Assembly (NCBI GenBank): GCA_963965975.1
Contig: OZ014413.1
Span: 3,420,001-3,484,000, forward strand
Direction of reading: 5' to 3'
DNA from: Xestospongia bergquistia
Lineage: Eukaryota; Porifera; Demospongiae; Haplosclerida; Petrosiidae
Length of the DNA stretch: 64,000 nucleotides
Positions within the stretch are counted from its first letter, which is position 1; the number at the start of each line of letters is the position of its first letter. Below the pieces are notes generated by a model. That model was given only the letters and a program-made list of their open reading frames with translations. It was not told the DNA's origin and did no database searches. A program made the translations under genes and the position numbers. Below, in pieces: positions 1 through 12,113 of this stretch.

Positions 1-90
1 TTATATCACTCTTTATTCCCTTCAGATAGTGCTTGATCTCTAGCAACTATAACCATTGTTTAGATTAATGCATGCCCCCATTTATATTGT
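1..90. repeat. Direct repeat, copy 1 (partner at 3902-3991)
   Basis: About 90 bases recur almost unchanged at 3902-3991, with only a few differences in the first 20 bases. Similarity stops abruptly after the shared end ...CCCATTTATATTG. The first copy may continue upstream of the window. The two copies bracket the single-exon gene at 866-1681 and a dead Death exon. Confidence 0.85.
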
Positions 91-324
91 TAAATGAGGG
101 CATGTTTGAAAAGATCATAGCCTTCATTTCTTCTTGAATGCAGAAATGGCACTCAGAATGCATCTCAGCGTGTCTAAAATCAAAAATTTTCTGGGCAAAC
201 ATGACCCCACCCACTAGATTTGGCAGCATGCTACACACACTGCAAAGACCTAGCTTAGATAATTAGCCCCCCTCCCTTTGATAAATCCTGGGGAGAACAT
301 TGTGTATGTATCAGGTAGTTGTCT

Positions 325-415
325 GTCCATCCATCCATTCATTCATACGTTTATCCAACCATCAATTCATTTGTCCATTTATCCATTCACCCATTCATTC
401 ATCCATCCATCTAAC
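325..415. repeat. Degenerate CATC/CATT tetranucleotide repeat
   Basis: An imperfect run of CCAT/CATT units (tccatccattcattcat type). Similar runs occur near 20560-20640, 58430-58505, 59045-59110 and 59340-59465. Confidence 0.8.
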
Positions 416-772
416 TCACAGATCCCATAAGACGTAGGATATTTTCAGTCACATTGGAGCATCCCTTTAAGGACATGATTTAATTCAAGAGTCTGCACTT
501 GAGAGACAAGTACACTACAAGTCTAACAAACGAGAAAATTAATTAACATTTTTTTAACGTGATTGTTATAACATTACTGTAAGATTGCCGGCCATACAAG
601 TAAGTCTGGTTAGATAGTTGAGAGCAATTCTGATATTATAAGGCCAGGTACAAAGTACTGACCAGAGATTCTCTTTATCAGTTGAAAACTCAGCACACTA
701 CTAGAAAAAGGGTGTGGTCAATTATCAATATATGTACATATGCGTTGTTATTAGTCATACACAAACATAGCA

Positions 773-780
773 TATAAAAG
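773..780 (+). promoter_or_regulatory. Probable TATA box of the 866-1681 gene
   Basis: TATAAAAG lies 86 bases before the ATG, a plausible core promoter for a short 5' leader. A GGGTGTGG motif at about 709-716 resembles a KLF-type site and is similar to the GGTGTGG box near the start of the 7.9-14.6 kb gene. This is motif recognition only. Confidence 0.5.
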
Positions 781-865
781 CCAATGGTATAGGAGATCTG
801 TTACATTGACTGGATTTGTAATTACATCAGCTGTGACTACAAAACACATTTCTTAGCTGGATGCA

Positions 866-1681
866 ATGACAACTTCTAGTGAAACCATCCAAAAGGTTGT
901 GGAAGAAGTGTTCCAATACATTTCTGAGCATGATCCAGAAAGTTTCGAAAAACTCAATGCTGATAAGCCCGCAAAAGACGAATTGATTACAAAAATCAAG
1001 CAAGTTGCTGAAGACGAAATTTTGCAAGGCAAGGAACTCGAACGCAATGGACATGATCTTACCAAACTCGACCTACCTCCAGGTAGGTTAGAAGACATCG
1101 AGAATGGGTTAAAAATGACCACATACAGGGTTGAAATTGTCGAAAAAGTGGCAAAAGTTACGTTCGTAGATGGCACAGACTTTATGACTATCCATCTCGA
1201 TACACTAGCAGACATAAACTATGCATCCTACGTACAAATAGCCAGCATCATTATTGAGGGAGTACTTCTTGTTTTGACTGTCATTGGGTTAAAAGTGCCT
1301 ATCAGCAATGCAATACTTAAAAAGACAACAAAGTTAGTCGTGGGAGATCTTCAAAAATCCAGTGCTTTTCGACAGGCTGTTACGAAGTTTGTGGAATCAT
1401 GGGATAGTACCTCTAGTTTTTTCGCTAAGGCAAAGGCACTATTTTATCTTTTGAAAGATACTTATTCTCTTGGTATGTTGTGGAACATCATCAAAACACT
1501 GTGTTCAAATATGGGTTGGTTGGATTGGTTAAAAGCAGCAGCACTAATTGCTGCACAACTTGTTGCAGCATTTGCAACTGGAGGTCTTGCTCTTATTGCT
1601 AAGATTGCGTTGGCACTGAAATCAGCGTACGATTTCGTTCAAAAAATCCGCAATCTGAACACTCTCAAAGAAATGAAATAA
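866..1681 (+). CDS. Single-exon 271-aa protein of unknown family with hydrophobic segments
   Basis: An open frame of 271 codons with no intron, unlike the multi-exon genes around it. The base composition is visibly less AT-rich than the flanks, and the coding frame is strong. The N-terminal ~115 residues are charged and helix-like. A hydrophobic segment follows at about residues 122-145 (QIASIIIEGVLLVLTVIG), then an amphipathic middle. A second hydrophobic Ala/Gly-rich region lies at about 211-252 (LIAAQLVAAFATGGLALIAK). There is no signal peptide. The first ATG of the frame was chosen; it lies 86 bases after a TATAAAAG. An AATAAA overlaps the stop codon and further ones follow. I do not recognise the family. 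The hydrophobic parts suggest membrane association, but that is inference. The intronless state and composition would fit a retrocopy or a gene acquired from bacteria. Confidence 0.8.
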   Translation: MTTSSETIQKVVEEVFQYISEHDPESFEKLNADKPAKDELITKIKQVAEDEILQGKELERNGHDLTKLDLPPGRLEDIENGLKMTTYRVEIVEKVAKVTFVDGTDFMTIHLDTLADINYASYVQIASIIIEGVLLVLTVIGLKVPISNAILKKTTKLVVGDLQKSSAFRQAVTKFVESWDSTSSFFAKAKALFYLLKDTYSLGMLWNIIKTLCSNMGWLDWLKAAALIAAQLVAAFATGGLALIAKIALALKSAYDFVQKIRNLNTLKEMK

Positions 1682-2407
1682 ACGATTGACTTTAAGCTGG
1701 TTTTTGACTTATAATATAGGCCTATGTTTTTTAATGTATAGGATGTAGCTGTTTATTTTAGATTTATAATTATGATATTATTATGCCATTTTGTAGTTTT
1801 CTAGTATGTGTGATTCTTTTTTCAATCAAAGTTTAAAACAGTTTACTAAAAATAATATTATACCTTTCTAAGTGATACAAACACCTCAGTACAAAACCTT
1901 TGTAATGAAACTTATACTTATTGTTTTATTTTTATTGATCCGGATCACCAGTCTGGGCTTACAAAATGATTAAAAGATGTCTTTTCATAGGTACTACACC
2001 AGACATTATAATAAGTTTATACATCAACTACAATTTTGTATCTGGATATCAAATAAAAAAATCGTTGTATTAACTGCATTGATGTCATTATGCCGTCGTG
2101 GGAGAGTCCCTCTCTGTTTATGGCAGCTGTTCTTTTTCAAGTAATCACAATAAACTGACATTTCGCGTCATTATCAAGTATGATTCTGCAGTAGATTATG
2201 TTCTGATTATGTAATACCGACCACACCCATAAAACACACCCACCCATAAAGTTACTTCTTCCAATTAAGGCCTCACCCATTAATTACAATTCCTTGTAAA
2301 GCATGTAAATCTGACAACAAATGGTGACAAGTGAAATAATGTATTGATCAACTAATTAATCATAGCCAAAGTTGACATTGTCATATAATTATTATAATAT
2401 AACATAC
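1682..2407. other. 3' flank, no gene seen
   Basis: AT-rich sequence with several AATAAA-type signals (for example near 2052) that could end the transcript of the preceding gene. I see no open frame or RNA gene. Confidence 0.5.
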
Positions 2408-2640
2408 CAAGAATGACCTCTTTCTTGCCAAGATTAACTAAGCTTTTTCAAATTGTGTCAATGGACCTCCTGTAAGTTCCCATTCCTCTAACAAGTACAT
2501 TATCTGTTTTGTAGAATCTTCTTCACTCTTGATATCAGTCAGTACAAACTGATCTATATTAAGTTGAAGACCCAATCGTTCCCAATCCTCTTGTATAGAG
2601 GTTGTAGAATTACTTTAAGCTAGGGAAGATAAGAGAAGAT
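2408..2640 (-). pseudogene. Dead Death-domain exon
   Basis: The reverse strand matches the Death-domain exon at 58534-58767 along its whole length, including the donor site and part of the intron beyond. Recognisable peptide includes EDWERLGLQLNIDQ and LLEEWELTGGPLTQFEKA, the W..LG and LL..W hallmarks of a Death domain. The frame is interrupted by stop codons and no neighbouring coding exons were found. It is most likely a stray duplicate of the exon from the 55.6-59.6 kb gene family. Confidence 0.75.
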
Positions 2641-5136
2641 ATCTAAAGTAATAAATGGTAAATAAAGTACTAAATTATAACACATCAACCTGTTTTCTTT
2701 AATTGTTGTTCATACTCATGGGGTTTTGTTAGGTGTTTTGTTACAATCAGTGCTCTATTCTACACCAACTACTTGTGATATAAAGATTCCTCCACCTGAT
2801 TCACTCACTAGCATGATTATTAAAAAATTATACATTCAAAGTTTTGTTTATATGCTTTTGTAGTTATAATTGGGAAGACTCATACAAAGCAATGCCTCCA
2901 CCATAAATGCCAGAATTCTTTAAAATATGCTATGACCATCAAACATTTTTTGGCTATTGAAACACATGCACTAAAGCAGTCATGTTATCATCACTAACTT
3001 TAATTTGGCCAAACAGAACATTAGCAATGTTGAATAACACCACAGCAGATATACACAGCAAAAAACACAAGGTTAAAACTACCCGCAATGGTTGTATCAA
3101 CTACAATACAAAGTGGTTATATTGACCTACATGTAGTTGAAGTGACACTCCTGGGTAACTTTAACTAAAATGGATTAATGTAACTTAGTTGGTTGAAGCT
3201 ACCATGTTGACTGACTGTTTCTATAACTAGTTTAACACCAAAATAACAATGTAATCTAGTTATTAAAACAAATTGGTAAAAGGGAGAAAAAGCAATATTA
3301 GTTTTTATATAACATAGTGTTTTAGATAAATAAAACATCTGTTAGTTTATGACCATGATAAACATTATAATCAAATAAATCAGATATTAATGACTGGTGT
3401 GAAGAAACAGTAATGACATAGGCATAATAATGCACTTAAAATACCATTTTGTCATTTCACCCAGAATCTCATCAAGTTGATGTAAACCCAATATTGAGTT
3501 ACCACAAAGCCAAAAACTGGTCTAACTTAATATGTGAAAAGTCAACTAAAAGCCAAAAGTAGTCTTTGTAGTTTATGTCTAATAACGGAAATTATGAGGA
3601 AATGGTAGATACTAATTCAACTTAACTAACTTAGTATCTACTTATAGCTTTAATTGAAGCCACAATTTGACTACTATAGCAAAGTTAGTGTAAAAGCAAT
3701 GTGGTTGTAGATAACAAACCAATTATGAAGATGGGATATATCTTAACAATTATTCCTGCACTGCATCTTTGTAATTTATTTTAAACTTCTCCATTATAAG
3801 TACCTGTACATATGAAACATTAACAATTATGTAAATTGATACAGACTGTACCTCTGGCCAGACTATTATTTGTGAAGTCTGGGAAAAACATTGGTTGCTC
3901 CTTTATATCATTCTCTATTCCCTTCAGATAGTGCTTGATCTCTAGCAACTATAACCATTGTTTAGATTAATGCATGCCCCCATTTATATTGCTACTATAT
4001 CATCCAGAGTGATTGATCATTTGTCATTGGACCTCTTTACCATAAGTTTTCTCTGTTTGGTGTAATCACTATGTCATACATTCAAGTACAGCTTGCTGCC
4101 TGTTAAGTATTAGAATTTTGTATACATGTTTTAAAATAAACTTCATGCTTTTTTGAGAGTGGACCTTATGAAGCTTCTTGTAAAGATGGAATTTCTAATA
4201 AAAAAGGAAAAATGGGGACACAGTTACCTTTCACTCATTGCAACTTACTTATCACTTTTTTCTCTTTCTAAGTAGGGGTACATGCATGGCTATGAAAAAC
4301 TGTTCTCCCCAATTTCTGTCATTTCTGTAGAGGTCACACAGTATACATTCAGCTTATTATAATATGTTGTTTCTAGATTTTGTTTTTATTTTACTAGGAT
4401 TGATAGCAACAGTTCATAACAATGACTTTTTAACATAATTGATAATATATCTACTGTATAAGAACAAATCTTATTATATGAGATTTATTGCTACAGGGAT
4501 CTGTTTACCCATAATAATCTAATGACTATGTTAAAATATTCATTTAATAAAATGTTAATATACTTATTAACATTTTAACTATTTGAATATAACACATAAA
4601 AGCTTTTGAATAGCAACATAACCATCTGTAGTGAATGCATGACATACTACAGCAGTATGGTAACTATGCAAACTCAGTATTATAATAGAATGTAGCCAGA
4701 AATATTAACCATGGAGTCTTCAAATGAGAGTAATGGATTCTTAGAGACAAATATTATTATTAATTGCATGGTACAGAGTTATGTTTTAATGTAAGCTTAA
4801 TTAGGTAATGAAGCTATTTAAAGGATTCTGTTTTAGAATGGTAGTCGATATGGTTGTTATAAATATAATAACTAATAAAATATGGTTCTTATAATAGTAA
4901 TAACTAATATAACATGGTTGTTATAATGGTAGCTGGTCTATACATGTTTGTTATAATGGTAATAAGTCTACATCATTGATAATGGTAGTTTATATAGTTA
5001 TAATGTAGTTAGTCATTGAGTCACCGTTGTTGTTATAATGACAATCTCAATGGTTATGACTGTAGTTGTAACAACATCACTTCAAGTCATGGAATTCATT
5101 CTGTTACTATGTCACAGTCAACTGATTATTGACCAT

Positions 5137-5137
<1 letters not shown>
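2641..5137. other. AT-rich spacer, no gene seen
   Basis: About 2.5 kb without a convincing open frame. It contains the second copy of the 90-bp direct repeat (3902-3991). From about 4840 to 5060 there is a degenerate series of short ATAATGGTAG / ATAACTAATA-like units. Confidence 0.5.
3902..3991. repeat. Direct repeat, copy 2 (partner at 1-90)
   Basis: Near-identical to bases 1-90 in the same orientation, 3.9 kb away. No open frame crosses it. Confidence 0.85.

Positions 5138-5170
<33 letters not shown>
5138..5170. repeat. (TG)n microsatellite
   Basis: Uninterrupted TG dinucleotides. Related impure GT/GA tracts follow near 5500-5550 and 6085-6105. Confidence 0.95.
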
Positions 5171-5507
5171 GTTAAGCCTGTTTTTAGAACTCCTGCTATT
5201 CTTATGTGATGCCCAAAGAGTTGAAACCCAAGAAGTTAATATTGAAACAACTAATGAATATCGTGCTATGGTAGGTTTGCTGTTGATTATCAAGGAGGAC
5301 TCTCTCCTAGATATGATGTAAAAATGTCTCTAGTCTAGAGCTTTGTTGTTACTATCTTTACTCTAGAGTATTGCATCATCTCTATTATTGTATTATTGCT
5401 GACTGTAATTGCTTAGTTTTTGTTATTTAAGTCGTGTTTTTGGTTGCTTCTTTATTATATTGACTTTTTAACTAATAAAGTCTTTGTAATCCTTATTGGA
5501 TAAAAGT

Positions 5508-5690
5508 GTTTGGTGGTGGTGCTGGTGTGTGTGTGTGGTGTGTGTGCATTAATATAATTATAATCAGATATTATAATAACAGGATCATCATACCTTAATC
5601 TCAGCATGCTATAACAGACTACGTATTCTTATTCTCCCTTGTCATAGTTCTTTTGAGCAAATGCTACCATCACTTATTGACCATTGTCTT
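5508..5690 (-). pseudogene. Diverged duplicate of the last-exon segment at 6085-6265
   Basis: This stretch parallels 6085-6265: a GT-rich tract, an AT spacer with ATAATA, a CAGCAT motif, then a similar ~50-base segment. On the reverse strand the segment reads VMVAFAQKNYDKGE then stop. The other copy reads VMVASAHRTSVKSE then stop at the same place. Matching stop positions suggest two copies of a real last exon. I found no upstream exons for this copy. Confidence 0.35.
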
Positions 5691-6149
5691 ACCAATTAAC
5701 GTTTTACTAATTTCATTATGCTAAGTAAGTCAATAATATGACAATAGATCATTGCTGAAAACAACAGTAGCTAATTGGATAGTATTGTTACTAAATATAG
5801 CACATAACAATGAGTTACAAAGCAATTACATATTCAATCTTCTCCTGATTTCATAAACTAAATTCTCTACTTAATAAACATCCATAAATAATGAGATATT
5901 ATAATAAACATTGACAAGGTAGATAACTTCAACTTACCTTTTCTTGAGTTTTAATATTTCTTAACTTGACTCATCCTTGTATTCCCTTTTATGCAATAAC
6001 CACCATTATAGGGGTAGTATTGTGTTTACAATATTGTATTTGATTAGGGAATTTTTGATTTATTTTGTATGTTATCTCAGTCTAGAGAGAGAGAGAGTGT
6101 GTGCGTGTCAATATTAAAAATAAATATTTAAATAATTATACTAATAATA

Positions 6150-6450
6150 ATATCTTAATCCCAGCATCCAATATACATTCTCATTCACTTTTGACACTAG
6201 TTCTATGAGCAGATGCTACCATCACTTCAGTATCAGTAGTTCTTACTTGTCCTATGACTCCAGCCTACACAATAGAAACAATATTAGTGATGGAATGTAG
6301 AAACATGTGATGGTGTGCATTCAAGCAAATAGATAATAACAGAATGTGGATTTATTTGTTACCAACTTCAATTTATCCCCTCTGGAATTAAAGCATCCAA
6401 GTCTTCTTGGCAGTCTCTGTCTTCTTCTTCTGTTAATAAATGTAATGATT
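6150..6450 (-). CDS. Possible last exons of a small unknown gene
   Basis: Reverse-strand reading gives an acidic stretch after a consensus acceptor (EEDRDCQEDLDALIPEG, about 6370-6430). About 100 bases on, GQVRTTDTEVMVASAHRTS leads to a stop near 6180. The second part has a paralogous copy at 5508-5690 with a conserved stop. I could not settle the splice sites or find a start, so the exon model is tentative and the family unknown. Confidence 0.3.
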
Positions 6451-7909
6451 TCATATCATCAGATTTATATGAAGCAATTTACAAGTTGCTCCCAATTCAA
6501 TCTATAATTTCATACATTATTAAATTATAAGTTATGTAATGTTAAAAGATTAGATAAGTTTTACCATAAATTAAGAAAGTTAAAGGTTTTGATTAGTTCC
6601 ATTCAATATGATAGTGCTCGTAATAAATTAAATTAAAATCATCATTTGCTATATATGTGTGATGGTGGTCATTGGGTGGGGATTAATTTTTAATTATTGG
6701 TCACAATCAATAGTCAAAACAAAAACAAAAATGATTACATATGACTGCCTGACATGCTTAGTGTGTCAAGTAGAATAAAAATATTCAAATCTATTAGTTT
6801 TTCCAATTAACAATAAACTTTAAAATGTATACAGATAAGAAAGAAACTTTATGATCAATATATATTGATGGTATTGATCCATCCATCTATCCCTATATAA
6901 GTCTGTTAATATATCTGTTTATCTCTTCTTCTGAATCCTCTATAATTATTAACTTAAGCTTAACTCTAATAATTTACAATGTTGACTGATTAGATCATTA
7001 GCGCCATGATCGATGCATGAACAAATCTATCATGTAGTTCTTTTCTCTTTCCATTATCTCTTAACAGATTTTTGCAAATAGTCAAATAATAAATTCGAAG
7101 TTTCGAACACACCTTAAATTCATCTATGATATATTCCGTTTTTGTAGTAAACATTACCATGTGGTAGATTAACAACCTCTGTAGTTGTTTTTGCCAGGTG
7201 TATAAATATTCGAGCACAATTGCAGGTAGTCAATTAGTTTGCAGCAACTTGTAAGAGAAAACAGCAACTCAAGTCTTTTCATAGCATATAAGAAAGTGAA
7301 GAAACATGTTCATTTTTTCTATCTGATATGGACTACTAAAGGTCAAGGTAAAGTACTTAGCTTTGTTTTCCTCTCTTAAAAATCCCAATTTTTTTTAGAT
7401 ATTCAATGCCCAAATTCACAAATTGCTCTAGTTTTGCTAGAGGCTATATGGTAAACCAATAAAGTAGAGTTGGATTTGTTGGTATAAAGAATAAGAACAA
7501 CATTGAAAGTTTTGTATTGAAAACATGAAAAGTTTTATACTATGACACAAGTCAGTAAGTATTGACTTATCAATACAAGGTCTGTAATTAAATTGCAAAT
7601 AAATGAATTGAAGAAATAGCTTTAATATCTCTGTTAAATTGATAGTGAAATACTTCTTACTGTATGTTAAGAATTATATAACTTGATAATTAGCCAATTA
7701 AATATAACAGTCGTCACTTTTAAAGTATAAAACGTTACACTTATGTCGTTGTTCTTCTTTACCAATCATGTTGAATGTTAGTACATGCTACATCATAATT
7801 ATGCCTTATATTTAAGAAGGCTTAAAAATTGAATATTTTAATAAAAAAACCTGCAACATAGAATAAAATAAAAATGGAAACTTGTATTTTGGAACATGTT
7901 ACTAATGAT
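6451..7909. other. Spacer downstream of the 7.9-14.6 kb gene
   Basis: AT-rich, and I recognise no gene. A 75-codon reverse-strand open frame (6990-7217) resembles nothing known to me and has no supporting splice or paralog evidence, so I do not call it. Confidence 0.4.
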
Positions 7910-10900
7910 TTACAAAAGATCATGTTCCATGTTCTCAGCCATTGACCTAAACACCTCTAACTTCTTTAGAACAATAATTAATTCTTCTAATATCTGCGGC
8001 TGTATATTGATTGAGGTCATTAAACCTTTCATTAGTAGGACACCCTTTTCCATATCAGTCTTTGCAGCATTATCTGTAGCACTATTATAACAGTCTAATG
8101 TAATAAGTCGAGCACTGAACAGTTCATTTGCTAGAGATAATCTGTTATTAGAATCAAAGACTAGACGTGATAACTCAGCATAATGTGTCCTAAACACATC
8201 TTGTGGTAAGGGGTGTCGACCTGTGGATTGAAAAGGCTATGTTAAATATATTCTTCAATAACAATATGATAAACATATAGTGCACTTTATAATAAGTCTA
8301 TATATACGAATACTATTACCATAATTATTTACAAGAATATAAAGTACATACAAACAGAGAAGTCTATTTACTACTTAATTTATCTAATACAATACAGCCA
8401 ATATTCACAAGAATAAGTCAAACACTGTATTCTTTTAAATATGCTGAATAGCTTTAAACTAAAATAAGGAGACAAAATTATATCATTTTAATCTTTACCT
8501 AGCTTGGTATGTGAAGTTGTCATAGTTACAATGTCACCTTCAGATTCTTCATGAATTTCATGAGCAGAGGAAGCTAAGTAAGTAAATATAAAAGTAATTA
8601 AATAATGTAACAACTAAATATACCTTTAACTTCAGGTGTAAACCAAGGTAGCTGACGTTTCCTGTCAACAGGAGAGTAATTTATAAAACAAGTAAGTTTT
8701 GTCTTGTCTTCATTCAAGTGACAAAAGTGTTCTGGTTGGTTACAAAATGGACAATGAAATCTTTCTTCAGGCTCTTCAAGGCTGTGCATATAATGAAATT
8801 TGTTAACAACTGCCTTAATTCCCTCTTTGACAGTTTCATAAATATGATAACACTTATTTGGTGGACCAGTGTATAATAGTTCTAGCCAGTATATACCATC
8901 AACTAATAGAACTGCTCCAGCAAAACTACAACATTCCAAACAAATAGCATTACGAAATTGGAGGTCGTCAGATCGTGGAGTTGAGAGATAAAATTTTGGT
9001 GAGCAGTTGCGAGAAAGAAGACTAACAATTAGTGCAGGAAAAAGACCTTGTGGAAGAGGCTTTTCATTCCATGTCAAAATAAGAGGATCAACTTTGTCTT
9101 TAAAAGAAGCTCTCAAAGATTCTAAGTCAGTGGTAGTGGGCAGAACACAAGGAAGGAAGTATTCTCCTGTCTGAGGTAGAGGAGATAAAATAAACAAATA
9201 TTCCATCAACTTCAAAAAATCATCAGCTGAAAACTCTTTTGAAAATCCTTGTGAAAGGGATTCTGTTAATAGACTCCGTGTAAAGATTCCTTGAATTTTG
9301 AGCTTCTCATGAGTACTATGATGAACACGAATACCTAGTGTTCTCTTTAAGTCATCAACGGCATCAGTGAAAGAGATACTAATCAAAAGAGACAGTTTGT
9401 CAAGAAGTGGTTTTGGATTAACAAAGACAACATTAGGAAGGACTTCAGGAAAATAAAGATAAATAGTCAAATCATGATAGTACATTAAGGCAGCATTTAC
9501 ATCGTCCTCATCCATTTCAAGAGTACTACCAATATTGATACATTCAGATTTGCTAACAATAGAGCTATTAGAAGTCATTTGGTGCTGTTCTAAATCTAAC
9601 TGAAATAAGAACCATCGAACAGGAATCTCTGCCTTCGTGTAAGACTGGCATATTTCATGACGAATTTCCTTAGCTATTATTTGCCTGTTCATATCTTTAG
9701 CAATTGTGTTAACAGGAAATATCACTTCCTTTCCCCGAATATGATGTAAAATTAATGCATCTCCATACTGCTTTAATGTTGAAAAGAGTTTATTGTTTTT
9801 TTCAGCTAAAGACTCACCAGAATCATTTATCTTGTCATAAAATGTTCCTAAAACTAGACAGACTGGCTCCAGATCTTTGACTGAACTAGGAATACCAGGT
9901 AAATTAGGTGGATTAACAGATGTTAGTGAACGAAAAGATGCTTCTATAAGTTGCAGGTTTGTAATTTGTCGTTTCACTGGATTACCAATTACTTCTCCTT
10001 TAATACTGAAGTAAAAATTTGATAAGTCTTCAAGTTTTTCATTTAGTTTGTGCGTGAGAATATTCACTGAATTATAACGCAATAAACCTGGAGCCATATC
10101 TAGAAAAGCAGCTTGACCTCCAGAATCTACTGCATATATCCAGTGTGACTCAAACAGTGGAAATGATTCCTTCACATCAGGTAACCTCTCTAAGATTTCT
10201 TTGGTAGCATTAGAAACTGGAGATGATAACAACTGTTGAGGTTGAGAGACAGTTTCCAAAGATACTTCATTTTCTTGTTGTTCAAGATCTTGTGCTTCAT
10301 CAGAAGAAGAATGATCACTACCATCATCTTTATCACTTTGTACTGTTGATGATGAACGAGGTTTGACTCCTTTCTTGATGGCTTCAGCAAGCATCTCCTT
10401 TAAAGAGTCAATATCTACCTTAATAAAAGACTGGGTAGCTTCACCAACTAAAAGAGGTGTAGTTGTTACCATTCTTACTTCAGGTACTGCCACTACTGGA
10501 GTGCTATGATGATAGTATGGTGGATCTTCATCAAGTAACAGTTTTATTATGCATGACTTTCCACTTCCTGGAGGACCAGAGACAAAAAGTTTGGTCCATT
10601 TAATTGTGACATAACCCTCTTTACGAGCTTTATCAAGTAACTCAGAATAATCTAGTATAAAAAGGAGATGAATGTGATTGTTATCTACTGTGAAGACATT
10701 TTGGATGGCACTATTGATTTGTAAATATTTTTAATGGCTACGTTTGCCAAGAAGTAAGAAATAGACTTTGACATAAAGAATATTTAGTGAAGCTGTTCTT
10801 CATGAAAAGCCATAACACTGTCTACAAAATGTTTTTATATACTGCTATTAATATTCAAAAATGTGAATTAAAAATATTATATAAGATAAAACTAGACAGT

Positions 10901-12079
10901 AAATATCATCTCTATATAATTGTGAATTTACTTTTGCTATATGGTTGGATCAACAAATAGTATGGTAACTGTATGCTATCACACGTCTTCTGCTATAATA
11001 CTCAATTGTCAAAACTGTCCATGCAATCCCCGGGTAGGGGTTTCTAAGGTATCAAAATGTTGTGAATAAGTTAATAAATGTTTATTAAAAATGCACAGAT
11101 TTTATATTATCTACATTTTCTATATCAAGTGAGTGATCCTGCACTATCTTATTTGTCCTAGATTTTGTGATCATATTTAACAATTGATTGGATTGTTGTA
11201 CCTTTCTTTTTGACAAGAATAAATTCTAAATCCTTTTCTTTATCTTGAAGAGGACCTGGACAAATACAAAATCTTGTCTCATTTGTTAATAATTTTGTTG
11301 TCAATAATTATATGTTACTTCACTAAGATGAAATTTCATAGTTAATTTTGAATTCTAGACCTCCTGACTAAATGGAAAAAGTCAAGTAGAATCAGCACAT
11401 TAAAAATGAAAAAAACATTTTATGGCAAAATACTTTATCAAGCATTCTGTAAATGTTTTGTTTTTTGGCTGTCTGCCATATGCATTTTGTCTCAGTGGCC
11501 TGTAATTGCAGCCTTGGGGGGATTGAAGCTTCCCTAGGCCCCACCCCCATTCTATCTCTATGCATGTTATAACTTATCATGAGATTCATATTAATAATCA
11601 CCTCTCACTATCACTTCATAGTTAAAATAGCATATCACTGGTGATTAATATTTTTAAAAAATCTTGAGTTGGTAGGTTCATAAAAGACCCATTAACAATA
11701 ACAGACTTGTCATAGATGTGTATAAACCAGCCGTCATGTCATTTATGAACAAAAGTATAATTGAAAAATCATCTTATAAATGTTATGGAAGATATTAACA
11801 TTACAGTGTAACACTGCAAGAGCTACAACATCAGATAATTAGCAGCAGTATCACTGGAAGACTAATAACTATAAAATGCTAGAAATGTAGGCAGAGAAGA
11901 AAGATAGCAAGAAGCTTCAAGCATGATCAGCCACACCGATCATCATAGTATCACAGCATTAACAATATTCATTGGTTGCTATATGCATTGATAGTTAAGG
12001 ATGCAGTTTAATTTTGATTCATTTGATGCTTTAAATTGTCACATACAACAAAAGAATAAAATGAAACAAATGGACACAC

Positions 12080-12113
<34 letters not shown>

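Noticed and set aside
853-1215. Reverse-strand open frames opposite the 866-1681 gene
   Set aside because: Shadow frames of a well-supported forward gene; they have no features of their own.
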